Below are positions 28,601 through 37,900 of a stretch of DNA of 64,000 bases, one piece after another. Location: assembly GCA_964653075.1 (NCBI GenBank), contig CAZZAX010000005.1:39736-103735 (forward strand), written 5' to 3'. The position numbers were made by a program, and so were the translations under genes. Positions within the stretch are counted from its first letter, which is position 1. Each line of letters starts with the position of its first letter. This DNA comes from NIOZ-UU13 sp964653075 (GTDB taxonomy: Bacteria > Planctomycetota > Phycisphaerae > Sedimentisphaerales > Anaerobacaceae). The notes under the pieces were generated by a model. It saw nothing but the letters and a program-made list of their open reading frames with translations. It searched no databases and was not told where the DNA came from.

Positions 28601-29370
28601 AAAGCGAATTTTGGTGGGATGCCTTGGAACGAATTTTTCTCACAGGCCATCCCTTACCAGGTCTCTTGAGGATACAGGATTCACAAGGGATACTTGAATG
28701 GGACTTAACCACCGCCCAGAACCGCTTGACGGCTTATGACGAACTATGCGGAATGCTTCGCGCGCTTCCATCTGTAAAAATTGATGAAATCGTTAATCAG
28801 TTGTTGATCTGGGCCGGGCTGACGCGCATCGGGCGATCAACACATCAAATTGTAAATGCGCAGCAATTAAAATTATTGGCTTCTGCTTCGGTTGAGATAG
28901 GTTCCCACTCGATTACGCATACAAAACTGAGTTTATTACCACCACAACAACAGGAATATGAAATCGCCGAATCAAAACGACAACTCGAATCCATCATAAA
29001 AAAACCTGTTCGCCTGTTTTCTTATCCGTATGGCAATTTCGAAGATATTACAAAAGAGACCGGCCGGATTTTGGCCGGGGCGGGTTATGACGCCGGCATA
29101 GCTAATGTACAGGGCAGTTTAGTATCCCCCGTAGATATGTATGCAGTACCCAGGAGACTGGTTAGAAACTGGTCTGGGCCTACATTTGCACAATGGTTGA
29201 GAGACAAAAATAAGGCAAGTCTGGAAACCCAAACTCTTTCTGACAGGACACAAAGGATTATCAACAGCTCATTTCTGCCCTGGTCAAAACAAAAGCAGAC
29301 AATTCAACCTCAAAACAAAGCAGATTTCAAAGATTGTTTCCCTGTAACACATACTGAAGTTTTTCTCTAA
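25648..29370 (+). CDS. 1240-aa protein: pyruvyl transferase-like, two methyltransferases, polysaccharide deacetylase
   Basis: Four recognisable parts. Residues 1-330: polysaccharide pyruvyltransferase-like (SIFDTTVCDNNLGNQII, IILAGVGWWQY, DYIGTRCHAGIRAMQF). Residues about 345-540: a methyltransferase-like domain with weak motif I (VLEIGDNTYTK). Residues about 615-800: a standard methyltransferase (CLSVCCGTGQIERTLA, IIGIDIAPGAIEKAK, WANGALHHIEDLDS). Residues about 890-1190: polysaccharide deacetylase (NodB) with AITFDDGYLDNL, EIGSHSITHTKLS and RLFSYPYGNFED. The deacetylase motifs include the usual metal-binding Asp and His residues. The protein could pyruvylate, methylate and N-deacetylate a glycan, all in the cytoplasm. 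It is the fourth in a tight run of genes. Confidence 0.78.
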   Translation: MISIFDTTVCDNNLGNQIIMDSVNKYLHQIFPSDFFIKLPYLDNIGNEAIKYIRESKYIFLGGTNALSSEMENYKQIGIEHNNYTHIKNIILAGVGWWQYQGPVSAYTQKILKHCLHANLYHSVRDSYTKNKLSTIGINNVLVTGCPTLWQLTEEHCKKIKKEKSANVLLTFTNYSQDKSDLELFNILRSSYKNIFVWIQGPEDLEYARSFGAKLNILPPNLQSLDKLLCSDIDLDYIGTRCHAGIRAMQFMRRSIIIGVDNRAIEMQKDFNLPVISRTDLSTLPEIINSKFETRLNLPFDKIRQWIGQFQKNNNNLIINELFNNGTNKNYSLTPLSKVFGFDRGTPIDRYYIENFLNENRHLIQGRVLEIGDNTYTKKFGTGVIQSDILNAVPSPDTTIVGDLTTGKNISEDAYDCIILTQTLHVVYNIRAVIQNAVKALKPNGVMLLTAPGISQISRYDMDRWGDYWRFTDKSLKMLLAEVIPQEAIYIKSYGNVALAKAFLDGQALHELPKDVLDYSDNDYQVLLTARVQKSGSEISMRNTPQKDKILTLSRDRSLAADFWSKVDCSESDKNFYCFSPIRTRSCKLIFDEFDASRTDWCEYWTVQTYLKDQIPFEKCLSVCCGTGQIERTLAKLNVAKKIIGIDIAPGAIEKAKQRARDENLNNIEYHVSDLNTESLKEDEYDIIWANGALHHIEDLDSVIPMLYKSLKKGGFLISNEYVGPKYQQIPRRQQEIINAVKHIMPPELRLKSQLEKYDTFGQIWKHTPMKYFLETDPSECINSNNIIPLLRKYFDDVEIKYFDGSILFYLLDSAFYDNFDINNQNHRRLLEMLFNIEDALIETGEIARDNAHIICNKKSKASLIQWEDSDNCILNQSYISKANSFETPLILLYHRIADDPVDSQLLVVSPENFEAHLKELAENYRVLPLHQLLEEAAKNQLEPNTLAITFDDGYLDNLTNAIPLLEKYGLHATIFVVSGMVGSQSEFWWDALERIFLTGHPLPGLLRIQDSQGILEWDLTTAQNRLTAYDELCGMLRALPSVKIDEIVNQLLIWAGLTRIGRSTHQIVNAQQLKLLASASVEIGSHSITHTKLSLLPPQQQEYEIAESKRQLESIIKKPVRLFSYPYGNFEDITKETGRILAGAGYDAGIANVQGSLVSPVDMYAVPRRLVRNWSGPTFAQWLRDKNKASLETQTLSDRTQRIINSSFLPWSKQKQTIQPQNKADFKDCFPVTHTEVFL

Positions 29371-29688
29371 CACTTTGTGATGTTTAAGTACTTATTGGTT
29401 TGCAAATGTACCTTTGGAAACAATGAGAGTAAAAAACGGAAGAATTTTCCGCCTCGTGCAAAATAATTACATCTCCACAGCATCTCAAATATTGTATTCA
29501 CGCCGTAAAACCAGCATTTTTAGGCCAAATACGCGGATATTCGGTAAAAATGCTGCACTAACTTATTCTGGTACGATTATTGCTCATATTCAGTATCACA
29601 GTCGAATGCTGCGCTTACAGTAAGCCGTCCCGGCATTGCTGCAGAAGGTCTGTCAGCCGTCGGATATTTTGAATAAGACTCTATAGGC
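29371..29688 (+). other. 318-bp gap with no supported gene
   Basis: The only sizeable frame (29414-29623, 69 codons) has no ribosome site and no recognisable motif. No σ54 or σ28 match and no U-tailed hairpin was found. The gap separates the 1240-aa gene from the 1762-aa gene. A promoter may lie here but cannot be picked out by eye. Confidence 0.4.
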
Positions 29689-32600
29689 ATGGTTGGTGCA
29701 ATGAGAAAAAACGAACGAAGTCTTTCGATCGTCCACATTAACACCCATGATATCGCCGGTGGAGCGGCAAAGGTCGCCTGGCGACTTGCAGAGACCCAGC
29801 GCAATGCCGGACACGATTCAAGAATGCTTGTAGGGATAAAAGAGAGCGACTCAGAACACTCTTCGGCTTTTCCCATTGAATGTGACCCGGCTCGACAGTC
29901 ATACTGTAAAGAGCATGGGCAATTATTTTATGATTGCCAGGGAAGCCACAAACTGATAGCAAATCCCATTGTGAAATCTGCTGATATTGTGCATCTGCAC
30001 AATCTGCATGGCGGATATTTTAATCCTTTTTCTCTTTCGGCCATCTCATATCTAAAACCCCTGGTCTGGACATTGCACGATATGCAGTCAATCACCGGAC
30101 ACTGCGCACATTCATTTGATTGCCAGAGATGGCAAACCGGCTGCGGCAGGTGCCCATATTTGAATGTTGAGCCTGCAATTCAACTCGACACATCTGCACA
30201 GTTATTGAGGGACAAGAAATTAATCTACGACCATTCCCGCTTGTGGCTGGTTACACCTTCACAGTGGTTGAAAAGCAAAATTGAAAGAAGTGTTTTACAG
30301 TCCCACCCAGTAGAATTGATTTACAACAGCGTTGATACTACTGTTTTCAGGCCCTGTGATAGAGCTGAGGCCAGAAAGAAATTCGGCGTTCCTGCAAAAG
30401 CCCTGGTAATAGGTGCTGTAGCTCACGGCGGCGCACTGACAAATCAATGGAAAGGTGGCAAGTACACTCAGAAAGCGTTGGAGGCATTAAAAAACAAACT
30501 ACCCGACCATGTTTTTGTAAATATCGGGGGTGATTATGAGACAGACGACCCCAAAATTATCAATATACCACATATCAATAACGAAAGCGAACTTGCCCGG
30601 GCTTATTCCACGCTTGATATATTTCTCAATACATCAATCGCTGATAACTGTCCACTGGTTATACTTGAAGCTTTGTCCTGTGGCATTCCAATAGTAACAT
30701 TCGATACCGGCGGGATTCCGGAACTTGTTTGTGACGGCCAGCAGGGGTGTGTAACAACCCGTGGAGACCAGCAAAAATTAGTACAAGATCTTCAAAGATT
30801 GGCTCTTAGTCCAGACTTACAAAGACATTACGGCCATAATGCGCGAGAAAGAGCGGTCTCCAGGTTCGATTGCAAGATAATCTACAGTCAATACGAAAAT
30901 CTTTATGAGCGCATCCTGGAAGAAAGTAAAGCCGGGAGAAGTCAGGTAAAACTATTTCCCTCATCGGAAATACCAAAAATAATTATGAGCCGGGCTTTTA
31001 TGGAATCCGAAAACAGCAAGTTAAATGCCATAACTCCAAAAGCTAAGCCGGCAACACCGGATGCAGATTCCTCGCAGACAGAATATGACGTCAGCATAGT
31101 TTTGTGTACCAAGGACAGGGCCCAGCTGCTTGACCAGATGCTGGCAAGTTTAAGCGATGCCATACAGGGTATAAACTGCGAGGTGATTGTTGTTGATGGG
31201 AGCAGTATTGATAATACACTTGAGGTGTTGAAAAGACATGGTGTTACTAAAATTTACAATGAGGCCGAATGCCTCGGACCCGGCAGGCATTCATGGCCGC
31301 AGTTGTATAATTTTGGCTTTTCAAAGGCCCGGGGCAAATGGGCAATGTATGCCAGTGATGATATTCTTTTCAGTAAAGAGTGCATTGTTAAAGCCGTTAA
31401 ATTGTTAAATAGCCAAAAAGACGAAGTGGCCGGCGGGATTTTCTTTTTTAAGAACATACATGAAAGCCCTGATGAGGAAGAATTCGGCGCGGAAAAGTTT
31501 TTCATCGGTCTGGATCGTGGATGGAAGATGTTGTTGAACTATGGTTTGTTCAGACTGGACTATTTCAGGCAGGTTGGAGGGCTAGACAAAACGTACAGAT
31601 TTTACTGCGCTGATGGAGATTTGGGCTGCAAATTCTATGATTCGGGCAAACAATTAATTCCTTTGTCGCGGTGTCTTGTGATTCACAATAATGTGCTGGA
31701 CCAACTGAAGAAGACGAACCAGGAGAGAATCAGTAGTGATTATAGTTTATATCTTCAGCGATGGGGACATTTTGCCCCTGGAGAGCAGGGACCTGGACGC
31801 TTAATCTGGCAGGAGGATTTTGTCGAAGCGTTCAATTTACCTTTTGATTTGGAGAAGATTAATTGGGGAATTGAGTATTTTTGGCAGGGCCTTGCATGCC
31901 TGCAACGTGAGATGTTTGAAAAGGCACTTGGAAAGTTCTCACAAGCAATGAGAAACGGTTGTTGTCACTGGAAAGTATTGTGGTATTCAGCCAAGGCAGC
32001 ATACGGTTGTGGGGAGGTCGAAGTTGCCAAAAAGATTGCCCGCACGGTAGTTAAATTCGCTCCGGAATTTACCCAAGCGAAGGAATTCCTGGCCAACCTA
32101 TCAATGTCAAATAGCAGCTCTTTTTTAACACGTGAGCCAAAAATGTTCTCACATGGGCAAACCTCACCTGCTCTGTTAAACATTGAGCAATTTGAAAAGC
32201 AAATTAACCCTGTAACATGGCAGAGGCATGATAAGATTCTACAATGGGCACAGAGCTGTGAAGCTGCACCGGAGCGATTCGAGTTGCCAGGGCTTTATGA
32301 GAACTCTGATGACCCTGTCGTTCGTCAGGGCTTCGAATTAACCGCCAAGGTAAAACAGCAATTTCGAGGCCGTTACAAACACCTGAAAGACCTGAGGATA
32401 TTGGTGCATATTCCTTCTCTAAGGTTCTCTCCCGCCGGCTACTCTCTTTTTACCAACATGGCACAAGGTCTTGAGTTTATAGGAATACCGGTAAGGATGC
32501 TGGGATGGAACGAGACAATCGACAAGTTACTATATGAATTCAGACCCACGGTATTTCTAACAAGTGACCACGAAAGCTATCTTTCCCGCATCAACTGGGA

Positions 32601-34977
32601 CTCTGTCAAAAAATACCGAGAATTAAATACACTGCGAATCGGTCTGACGGCATCCATTGAAGAATACGGTAATACCGCACTTCAGGGGCGACTGCTTTGG
32701 GCCAAACAGCAACGCGTTGATTTCTATTACAGTTTCCGCTGCCCTGAATATCTGCGCCGGCGTAAGAAATACCGGCCTTTTTTCGAAAATGGTTACAATA
32801 TCTTCAGTGTTGAGCTTGGGGCCAATCCGCTAATTCACTATCCCGTCCCCGGTATTGAGAGGGATTTAAATTATGTCTTTCTTGCTTCCGCTAACTCAGA
32901 AAAATGGCCGAGGTACTTTTCATATTTATCTGAGATTTTCTCAAAGTACTCTGGTTTTTTAGATGGCCCCGGCTGGCCTTTTATTAAAACAAAGTCTGCT
33001 TCTTTTAGTAAAGATCGCTATCTTTATGCTCGAGCCAAAGTTGGGCTAAATCTGCACCTTGATGAGCAAATTAACTGGGCAAATGAACTGAATGAGAGAA
33101 CTTACATATTGGCGATATGTGGTGTTCCGCAGTTGGTGGATAATCCTAAACTTTTACCGCAACGCTTCGACGAGAATGCGTTTTTTGTTGCCAAGGGCCC
33201 GGATGAGTATACAGCTCTCTTCGCTTACATACTGAATAATCCCGTCGAGGCCCGAGAAAAGGCTTTAATTGCGCAAAGGGAAGTTTTTACAAAACACACA
33301 TGGTTCCACCGCGCAGAAGGATTGGTTTTAGATTTGATGAAAAATTACTTTCCCAAGTCTCAGCAGCATGGACTGTTATATAATTCGGATATACATTCTC
33401 AGGTCAACAGGAAGATACGCGGCAGGATTGCCAGGATAGGCGGATCAGTAAAACAATTACTTGAGTACAAAAACTGTGAGGTGCAGGATATAAACTTAAT
33501 GGACGGTGGTTTTGGCAGGGTGCCGCCGAACAGTAATACCATAATTATTGATATGCATAATGCCTGTCATGAACCTTGGTTAATGAACCGGTACGACTGT
33601 TCGATATCGTCGAATGTAATTGAGCACTCCTATAACCCTGTAGCTTTGCTACTGAATTTTTATTTTATCACTAAAAAAGGTGGGTATCAGTTCCATGCAA
33701 TACCTAATCACCTATACACTTATGATTCGTACCGAAAGCCGACATCGCTTGCCCATCTAATTGACGATTTTGAAAAGATGACGGATAAAAGCGATACAAG
33801 CCATAATGAAGATTATATTCAGTCGGCTATAATTAAGAATGGTTGGCAGAGAGAATTTCACAAGAAGTATCCGCTGACGTATCCGTACATTCACTTTCAT
33901 GTCTTTGATGAATATAACACAAAAGAGCTTATGGAATTTATTTTCCAAGATGTGATGATTGATGTGATCAAAACAAGGCAATTTAGCGACGTACTTGTGT
34001 TGTTTCGTAACGTACTAAACCCAAAGTTTGTCGGAAAATATCGCAATTTGATTAACCAATATTCGCAAAGGATACCGATGTCGGATGACAATGTCCTTAA
34101 TAAGATAGAACGGGGCAATCATATATCTTCGATTTCAGAATTTCAAAGTGAACCAGAGACTTGGTCTCAGCGACACCAAAACATAGAACTGCCTGGTACA
34201 CTTCTTAAGTCGGAAAAAAATGATTTGCGGAAAGCGACTCTTGAGTCACATTGCAATACTCTTGCTCAACTAAAGAGTTTAAATTTGTGGAAAGAAGGAG
34301 AGCCGATTCGCCTCCATCTTGGCTGCGGCGGGCAGAGGCTTGATGGTTATATAAATATTGATTACCCGCCTAATAAACATACCGTTGTCCAGCAATTGGA
34401 GGCGGACTGCCACGCCGACATTGAGGAACTAAATTTCCCTGCTCAGAGTATCGATGAGATTAGATTACATCATGTTTTTGAGCATTTCAATCGCGGTAAG
34501 GCACTTGCACTTTTGGTGCGATGGCATGAGTGGCTCAAGGTCGGCGGTAAACTACACATTGAGACACCAGACGTTTTGAGTAGTGCAAAAATGCTCGCTT
34601 CAAACGTTTCATACAAGATTAAGCAGGGAATTTTAAGACATATGTTTGGCTCACATGAAGCGGATTGGGCGTATCATTACGATGGATGGTACGAGCATAA
34701 ATTTCGCAGGATTCTATCGAGTCTTGGTTTCGAAGTAACTTGTCATACCTCACAGTGGCAGCGCGAACCTTATCTGGCAAATGTCGAAGTTTTTGCGATA
34801 AAACGCAGGAATATGAGCAGGGAACAGTTGTTAACTGTTTGTGACCAATTGCTGCTTGATTCAAAGGTTGACGATATTCCAGCAGAGCGAAACATGCATG
34901 AAATCTGGATGAAGGATGTTAGGACGTTGTTGGATAATACCAGATCAGTTCAAACGGTGTCGGTACAAAATATTTGA
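29689..34977 (+). CDS. 1762-aa glycosyltransferase/methyltransferase multienzyme
   Basis: Domains in order. Residues 5-415: GT4 (VHINTHDIAGGAAKVAWRL, LIYNSVDTTVFRP, ISDxxPLVILEALSCGIPIV-like region). Residues 465-705: GT2 (VSIVLCTKDRAQLLDQML, EVIVVDGSSIDNTLEV, YASDDI). Residues about 725-805: TPR-like. Residues about 900-1220: a second GT-B domain (LVHIPSLRFSPAGYSLFTN, DENAFFVAKGPDEYTALFAY). Residues about 1225-1440: methyltransferase-like (SISSNVIEHSYNPVALL). Residues about 1540-1720: methyltransferase (LHLGCGGQRLDGYINIDY, HHVFEHFNRGKAL). No signal peptide or membrane segment is seen, so it is cytoplasmic. ATG 29701 is an alternative start. The next gene begins right at its stop. Confidence 0.8.
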   Translation: MVGAMRKNERSLSIVHINTHDIAGGAAKVAWRLAETQRNAGHDSRMLVGIKESDSEHSSAFPIECDPARQSYCKEHGQLFYDCQGSHKLIANPIVKSADIVHLHNLHGGYFNPFSLSAISYLKPLVWTLHDMQSITGHCAHSFDCQRWQTGCGRCPYLNVEPAIQLDTSAQLLRDKKLIYDHSRLWLVTPSQWLKSKIERSVLQSHPVELIYNSVDTTVFRPCDRAEARKKFGVPAKALVIGAVAHGGALTNQWKGGKYTQKALEALKNKLPDHVFVNIGGDYETDDPKIINIPHINNESELARAYSTLDIFLNTSIADNCPLVILEALSCGIPIVTFDTGGIPELVCDGQQGCVTTRGDQQKLVQDLQRLALSPDLQRHYGHNARERAVSRFDCKIIYSQYENLYERILEESKAGRSQVKLFPSSEIPKIIMSRAFMESENSKLNAITPKAKPATPDADSSQTEYDVSIVLCTKDRAQLLDQMLASLSDAIQGINCEVIVVDGSSIDNTLEVLKRHGVTKIYNEAECLGPGRHSWPQLYNFGFSKARGKWAMYASDDILFSKECIVKAVKLLNSQKDEVAGGIFFFKNIHESPDEEEFGAEKFFIGLDRGWKMLLNYGLFRLDYFRQVGGLDKTYRFYCADGDLGCKFYDSGKQLIPLSRCLVIHNNVLDQLKKTNQERISSDYSLYLQRWGHFAPGEQGPGRLIWQEDFVEAFNLPFDLEKINWGIEYFWQGLACLQREMFEKALGKFSQAMRNGCCHWKVLWYSAKAAYGCGEVEVAKKIARTVVKFAPEFTQAKEFLANLSMSNSSSFLTREPKMFSHGQTSPALLNIEQFEKQINPVTWQRHDKILQWAQSCEAAPERFELPGLYENSDDPVVRQGFELTAKVKQQFRGRYKHLKDLRILVHIPSLRFSPAGYSLFTNMAQGLEFIGIPVRMLGWNETIDKLLYEFRPTVFLTSDHESYLSRINWDSVKKYRELNTLRIGLTASIEEYGNTALQGRLLWAKQQRVDFYYSFRCPEYLRRRKKYRPFFENGYNIFSVELGANPLIHYPVPGIERDLNYVFLASANSEKWPRYFSYLSEIFSKYSGFLDGPGWPFIKTKSASFSKDRYLYARAKVGLNLHLDEQINWANELNERTYILAICGVPQLVDNPKLLPQRFDENAFFVAKGPDEYTALFAYILNNPVEAREKALIAQREVFTKHTWFHRAEGLVLDLMKNYFPKSQQHGLLYNSDIHSQVNRKIRGRIARIGGSVKQLLEYKNCEVQDINLMDGGFGRVPPNSNTIIIDMHNACHEPWLMNRYDCSISSNVIEHSYNPVALLLNFYFITKKGGYQFHAIPNHLYTYDSYRKPTSLAHLIDDFEKMTDKSDTSHNEDYIQSAIIKNGWQREFHKKYPLTYPYIHFHVFDEYNTKELMEFIFQDVMIDVIKTRQFSDVLVLFRNVLNPKFVGKYRNLINQYSQRIPMSDDNVLNKIERGNHISSISEFQSEPETWSQRHQNIELPGTLLKSEKNDLRKATLESHCNTLAQLKSLNLWKEGEPIRLHLGCGGQRLDGYINIDYPPNKHTVVQQLEADCHADIEELNFPAQSIDEIRLHHVFEHFNRGKALALLVRWHEWLKVGGKLHIETPDVLSSAKMLASNVSYKIKQGILRHMFGSHEADWAYHYDGWYEHKFRRILSSLGFEVTCHTSQWQREPYLANVEVFAIKRRNMSREQLLTVCDQLLLDSKVDDIPAERNMHEIWMKDVRTLLDNTRSVQTVSVQNI

Positions 34978-34989
34978 GTGCGGCAGGCT

Positions 34990-37900
34990 ATGAACAACAT
35001 CGGTGGTTTAATATTCAGTAAAGACCGGACTATGCAGCTTAGAGCGACCCTCGAATCGCTGTTTCTGCATTGTAAGGACTGTGACGAAATTAGTCTGACG
35101 GTGCTTTACAAGGTGTCTAATCTGCTGCATCGGCAGCAGTATGATGATTTGAAAAACCGCTTTGGTAATGTCACTTTCATCGAAGAGCAGGATTTCAAAC
35201 AGCAAACACTGGGAGCGATAGGAACATTTGAATATATCCTATTCCTGGTTGATGATAATTTGTTCGTAAGAGATTTTTGTCTTGCGGATGTAGTCAGGAG
35301 TCTACGCTATAACCACGATTCTATTGGTTTTTCACTGAGACTTGGCAGGAATACAGACTACTGCTATATGCTAAGTTCTCAGCAGGCGCTGCCTAAATTC
35401 AGGCAAGCAGGCAGCGGGATATTAAAGTATTACTGGCCGGGCCAGCAGTATGATTTTGGTTACCCGCTGGAGGTATCGAGCTCCGTATACAGGGTCAGGG
35501 ATATTCTGGAGCTGCTGGTGCAGTTGGAATTCAGCAATCCGAATATGCTTGAAGGACAAATGGCGGCTAATTCGCAGTTGTACAGTCAGGCCAGAAGCAG
35601 CCTTCTTTGCTACGAGTGTTCGGTTACGTTCTGCAATCCGGTTAATGTTGTGCAGAACGTGTATGAGAACATGCATGGGACAGTCAATAACTATACATAT
35701 GAGGAACTGGGAGATTGTTTCTCGCAGGGGATGGTAGTGGACGTTGAGAAATATACCGGCTTTATACCCAATGCGGCACATCAGGAGGCAAAGCTATATT
35801 TCAAAAAGGCTGGTGACAATGTGGTCAGGATATCCGTAATTGTTCCATGTTATAATCACGCGTATTACCTTCCTGAAGCTGTCAAATCTATTGCAAATCA
35901 AACATATAAACATTGGGAGTGTATAATCGTCAATGACGGAAGCAGTGATAACACCGCTGAAGTTGCGAAACAGTTGATAGCAAAGTATCCGGACAGGGAC
36001 ATCCGCTTTATTGATAAACCACACAGCGGCGTCTCTGAGACTCGGAACATGGGGATTGAAGCGGCCGGTAGTGAGTGGATATTGCCGCTTGACAGCGATG
36101 ATATGTTCGAACGAACTTTTATGCAAAAAGCGGTGGATATAATTCAGCAGGAAGAAAAGGTAGATATCGTCTTTGCCAACATGCAGGAATTCGGGGCCTC
36201 AAACGGCGAATGGATACCCGCCGAGTACTCGCGAACGCAGGTTATGTTTGAGGATACTATGCCTTACTCATCCCTTTACAGGAAGCAGCTTTGGCGCAAG
36301 GTTGGTGGGTATGATAAGCTATTGAGCGTCATCAGGCAGCCTGAAGACTGGAGTTTCTGGATAAGCTGCTCTAAATATGAACCGGTAGTCAAGCGGATTC
36401 TCGAAAAGCTATTCTTATACCGTGTTGATCATCAAAGTGTCTATCACAAGATGATAAAGCCCAATAGAGAAGTATCATGGGCTTTATTGGCAACTTGTCA
36501 TCCTGACTTGTACCCGCCACACGCTTTAGCTTATGCCTGGGAGCTTATATCAAATGCTCCAAATAACATTGTTGAGAAGATTCTAATTGCACCTGACAAG
36601 TGCCCTGAACACGGTTTAGCATACTTTTGGAGAGCATTGATAAACAAAAAGCAAGGTAATATCGATGAGGCGATAAAAGATTGTCAAACAGCCGTTGAAA
36701 AGGGCATTGAAAACGACTGGCAGAGTGTCTTTGTCTTGATGAATTGGCAGAAAAGTCTTGGAGATATGGTTTCAGCAGAGGAGTGTTTAAAACAACTTTT
36801 AAGTATCAGACCTGAATTTGAATGGGCAAAAAATATATTGAAAACCCCACAACAGACAGACACCCCAAATAGAAAGAAGACAAAAATCCTTTTCTATTTT
36901 GATAGAATAGGCAATCTCAACAATACCAGTCCTGCCGGCACAGTAATAGCAGTATTAAACTTTGCACGAGTATTTCATAGCTACAATCCTGACATAAAGA
37001 TTTACCTGACCGGTGATCTCGTATGTTATGCAGAGCACTATGAATCATTCCAGGTTATACCCCTGCCGCCACATGAACAAAGAGAACAGTTCATTACTGA
37101 CTACGACGTGATTTTCTTTGCAACGCACGTAGGATATTTCAAAGGCCTGATCAAGTCTTCCGAACAGATCTGGGTGCTTTGGCAACACTGTTGGGAAGCT
37201 GGTGACAAGGTAACATTGTCTCACAGCAGCGACTTTGATATAGTGATTTGTTTGTCGGAACTGCACAAAGCCTCCCTCAGAGAACGGAGTTTCGGAGATG
37301 AAAAGTTAATAACTATCCCAAACTTTATTGATATTAATATTTATTCTCCAAAAGCTAATAGCAGAAAAAATCATTCCATCATGTTTGCAGGAGGCCTTAA
37401 TCCACATAAGTGTATCCATATCCTGCTTGATGCTTTTAGATTAGTTCGTCAACAGGTGAAAGATACCGAACTTCATATTTATGGCGATGGACAGATGTGG
37501 CGAGGTGGAGATACTTATGGAAATCAGCTCAAAAGCACAAAACCGGAAGGTGCATATTTCTATGGTTATGTCGATAACAAGGATATGCCAAACATTTATT
37601 CAAAACATAGCTTATTATGCCTGCCATCCATATTAGAAAGTTTTGGATTAGTAACCGTGGAAGCACAAGCCTGCGGATGTATTCCGATTGTAAACAATGT
37701 CGGGGGTGTCGCCGCCACCTTAATTGACGGACAAACTGGTCTGTTATATTCGCCTAACACTCCTGAAAAACTGGCAGAAACCATAATAAAGGCTATTAAG
37801 TCGCTTGACGCCAATTCATCTATCCGCCAAAAAGCAGTAAGTTTTGCACATAATACGTTCAGCACCAACAAAGCAACAGAATATATTTTAAAACTATTGG

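Noticed and set aside
29414..29623. 69-codon frame in the gap before the 1762-aa gene
   Set aside because: No ribosome site and no similarity I recognise; probably chance.
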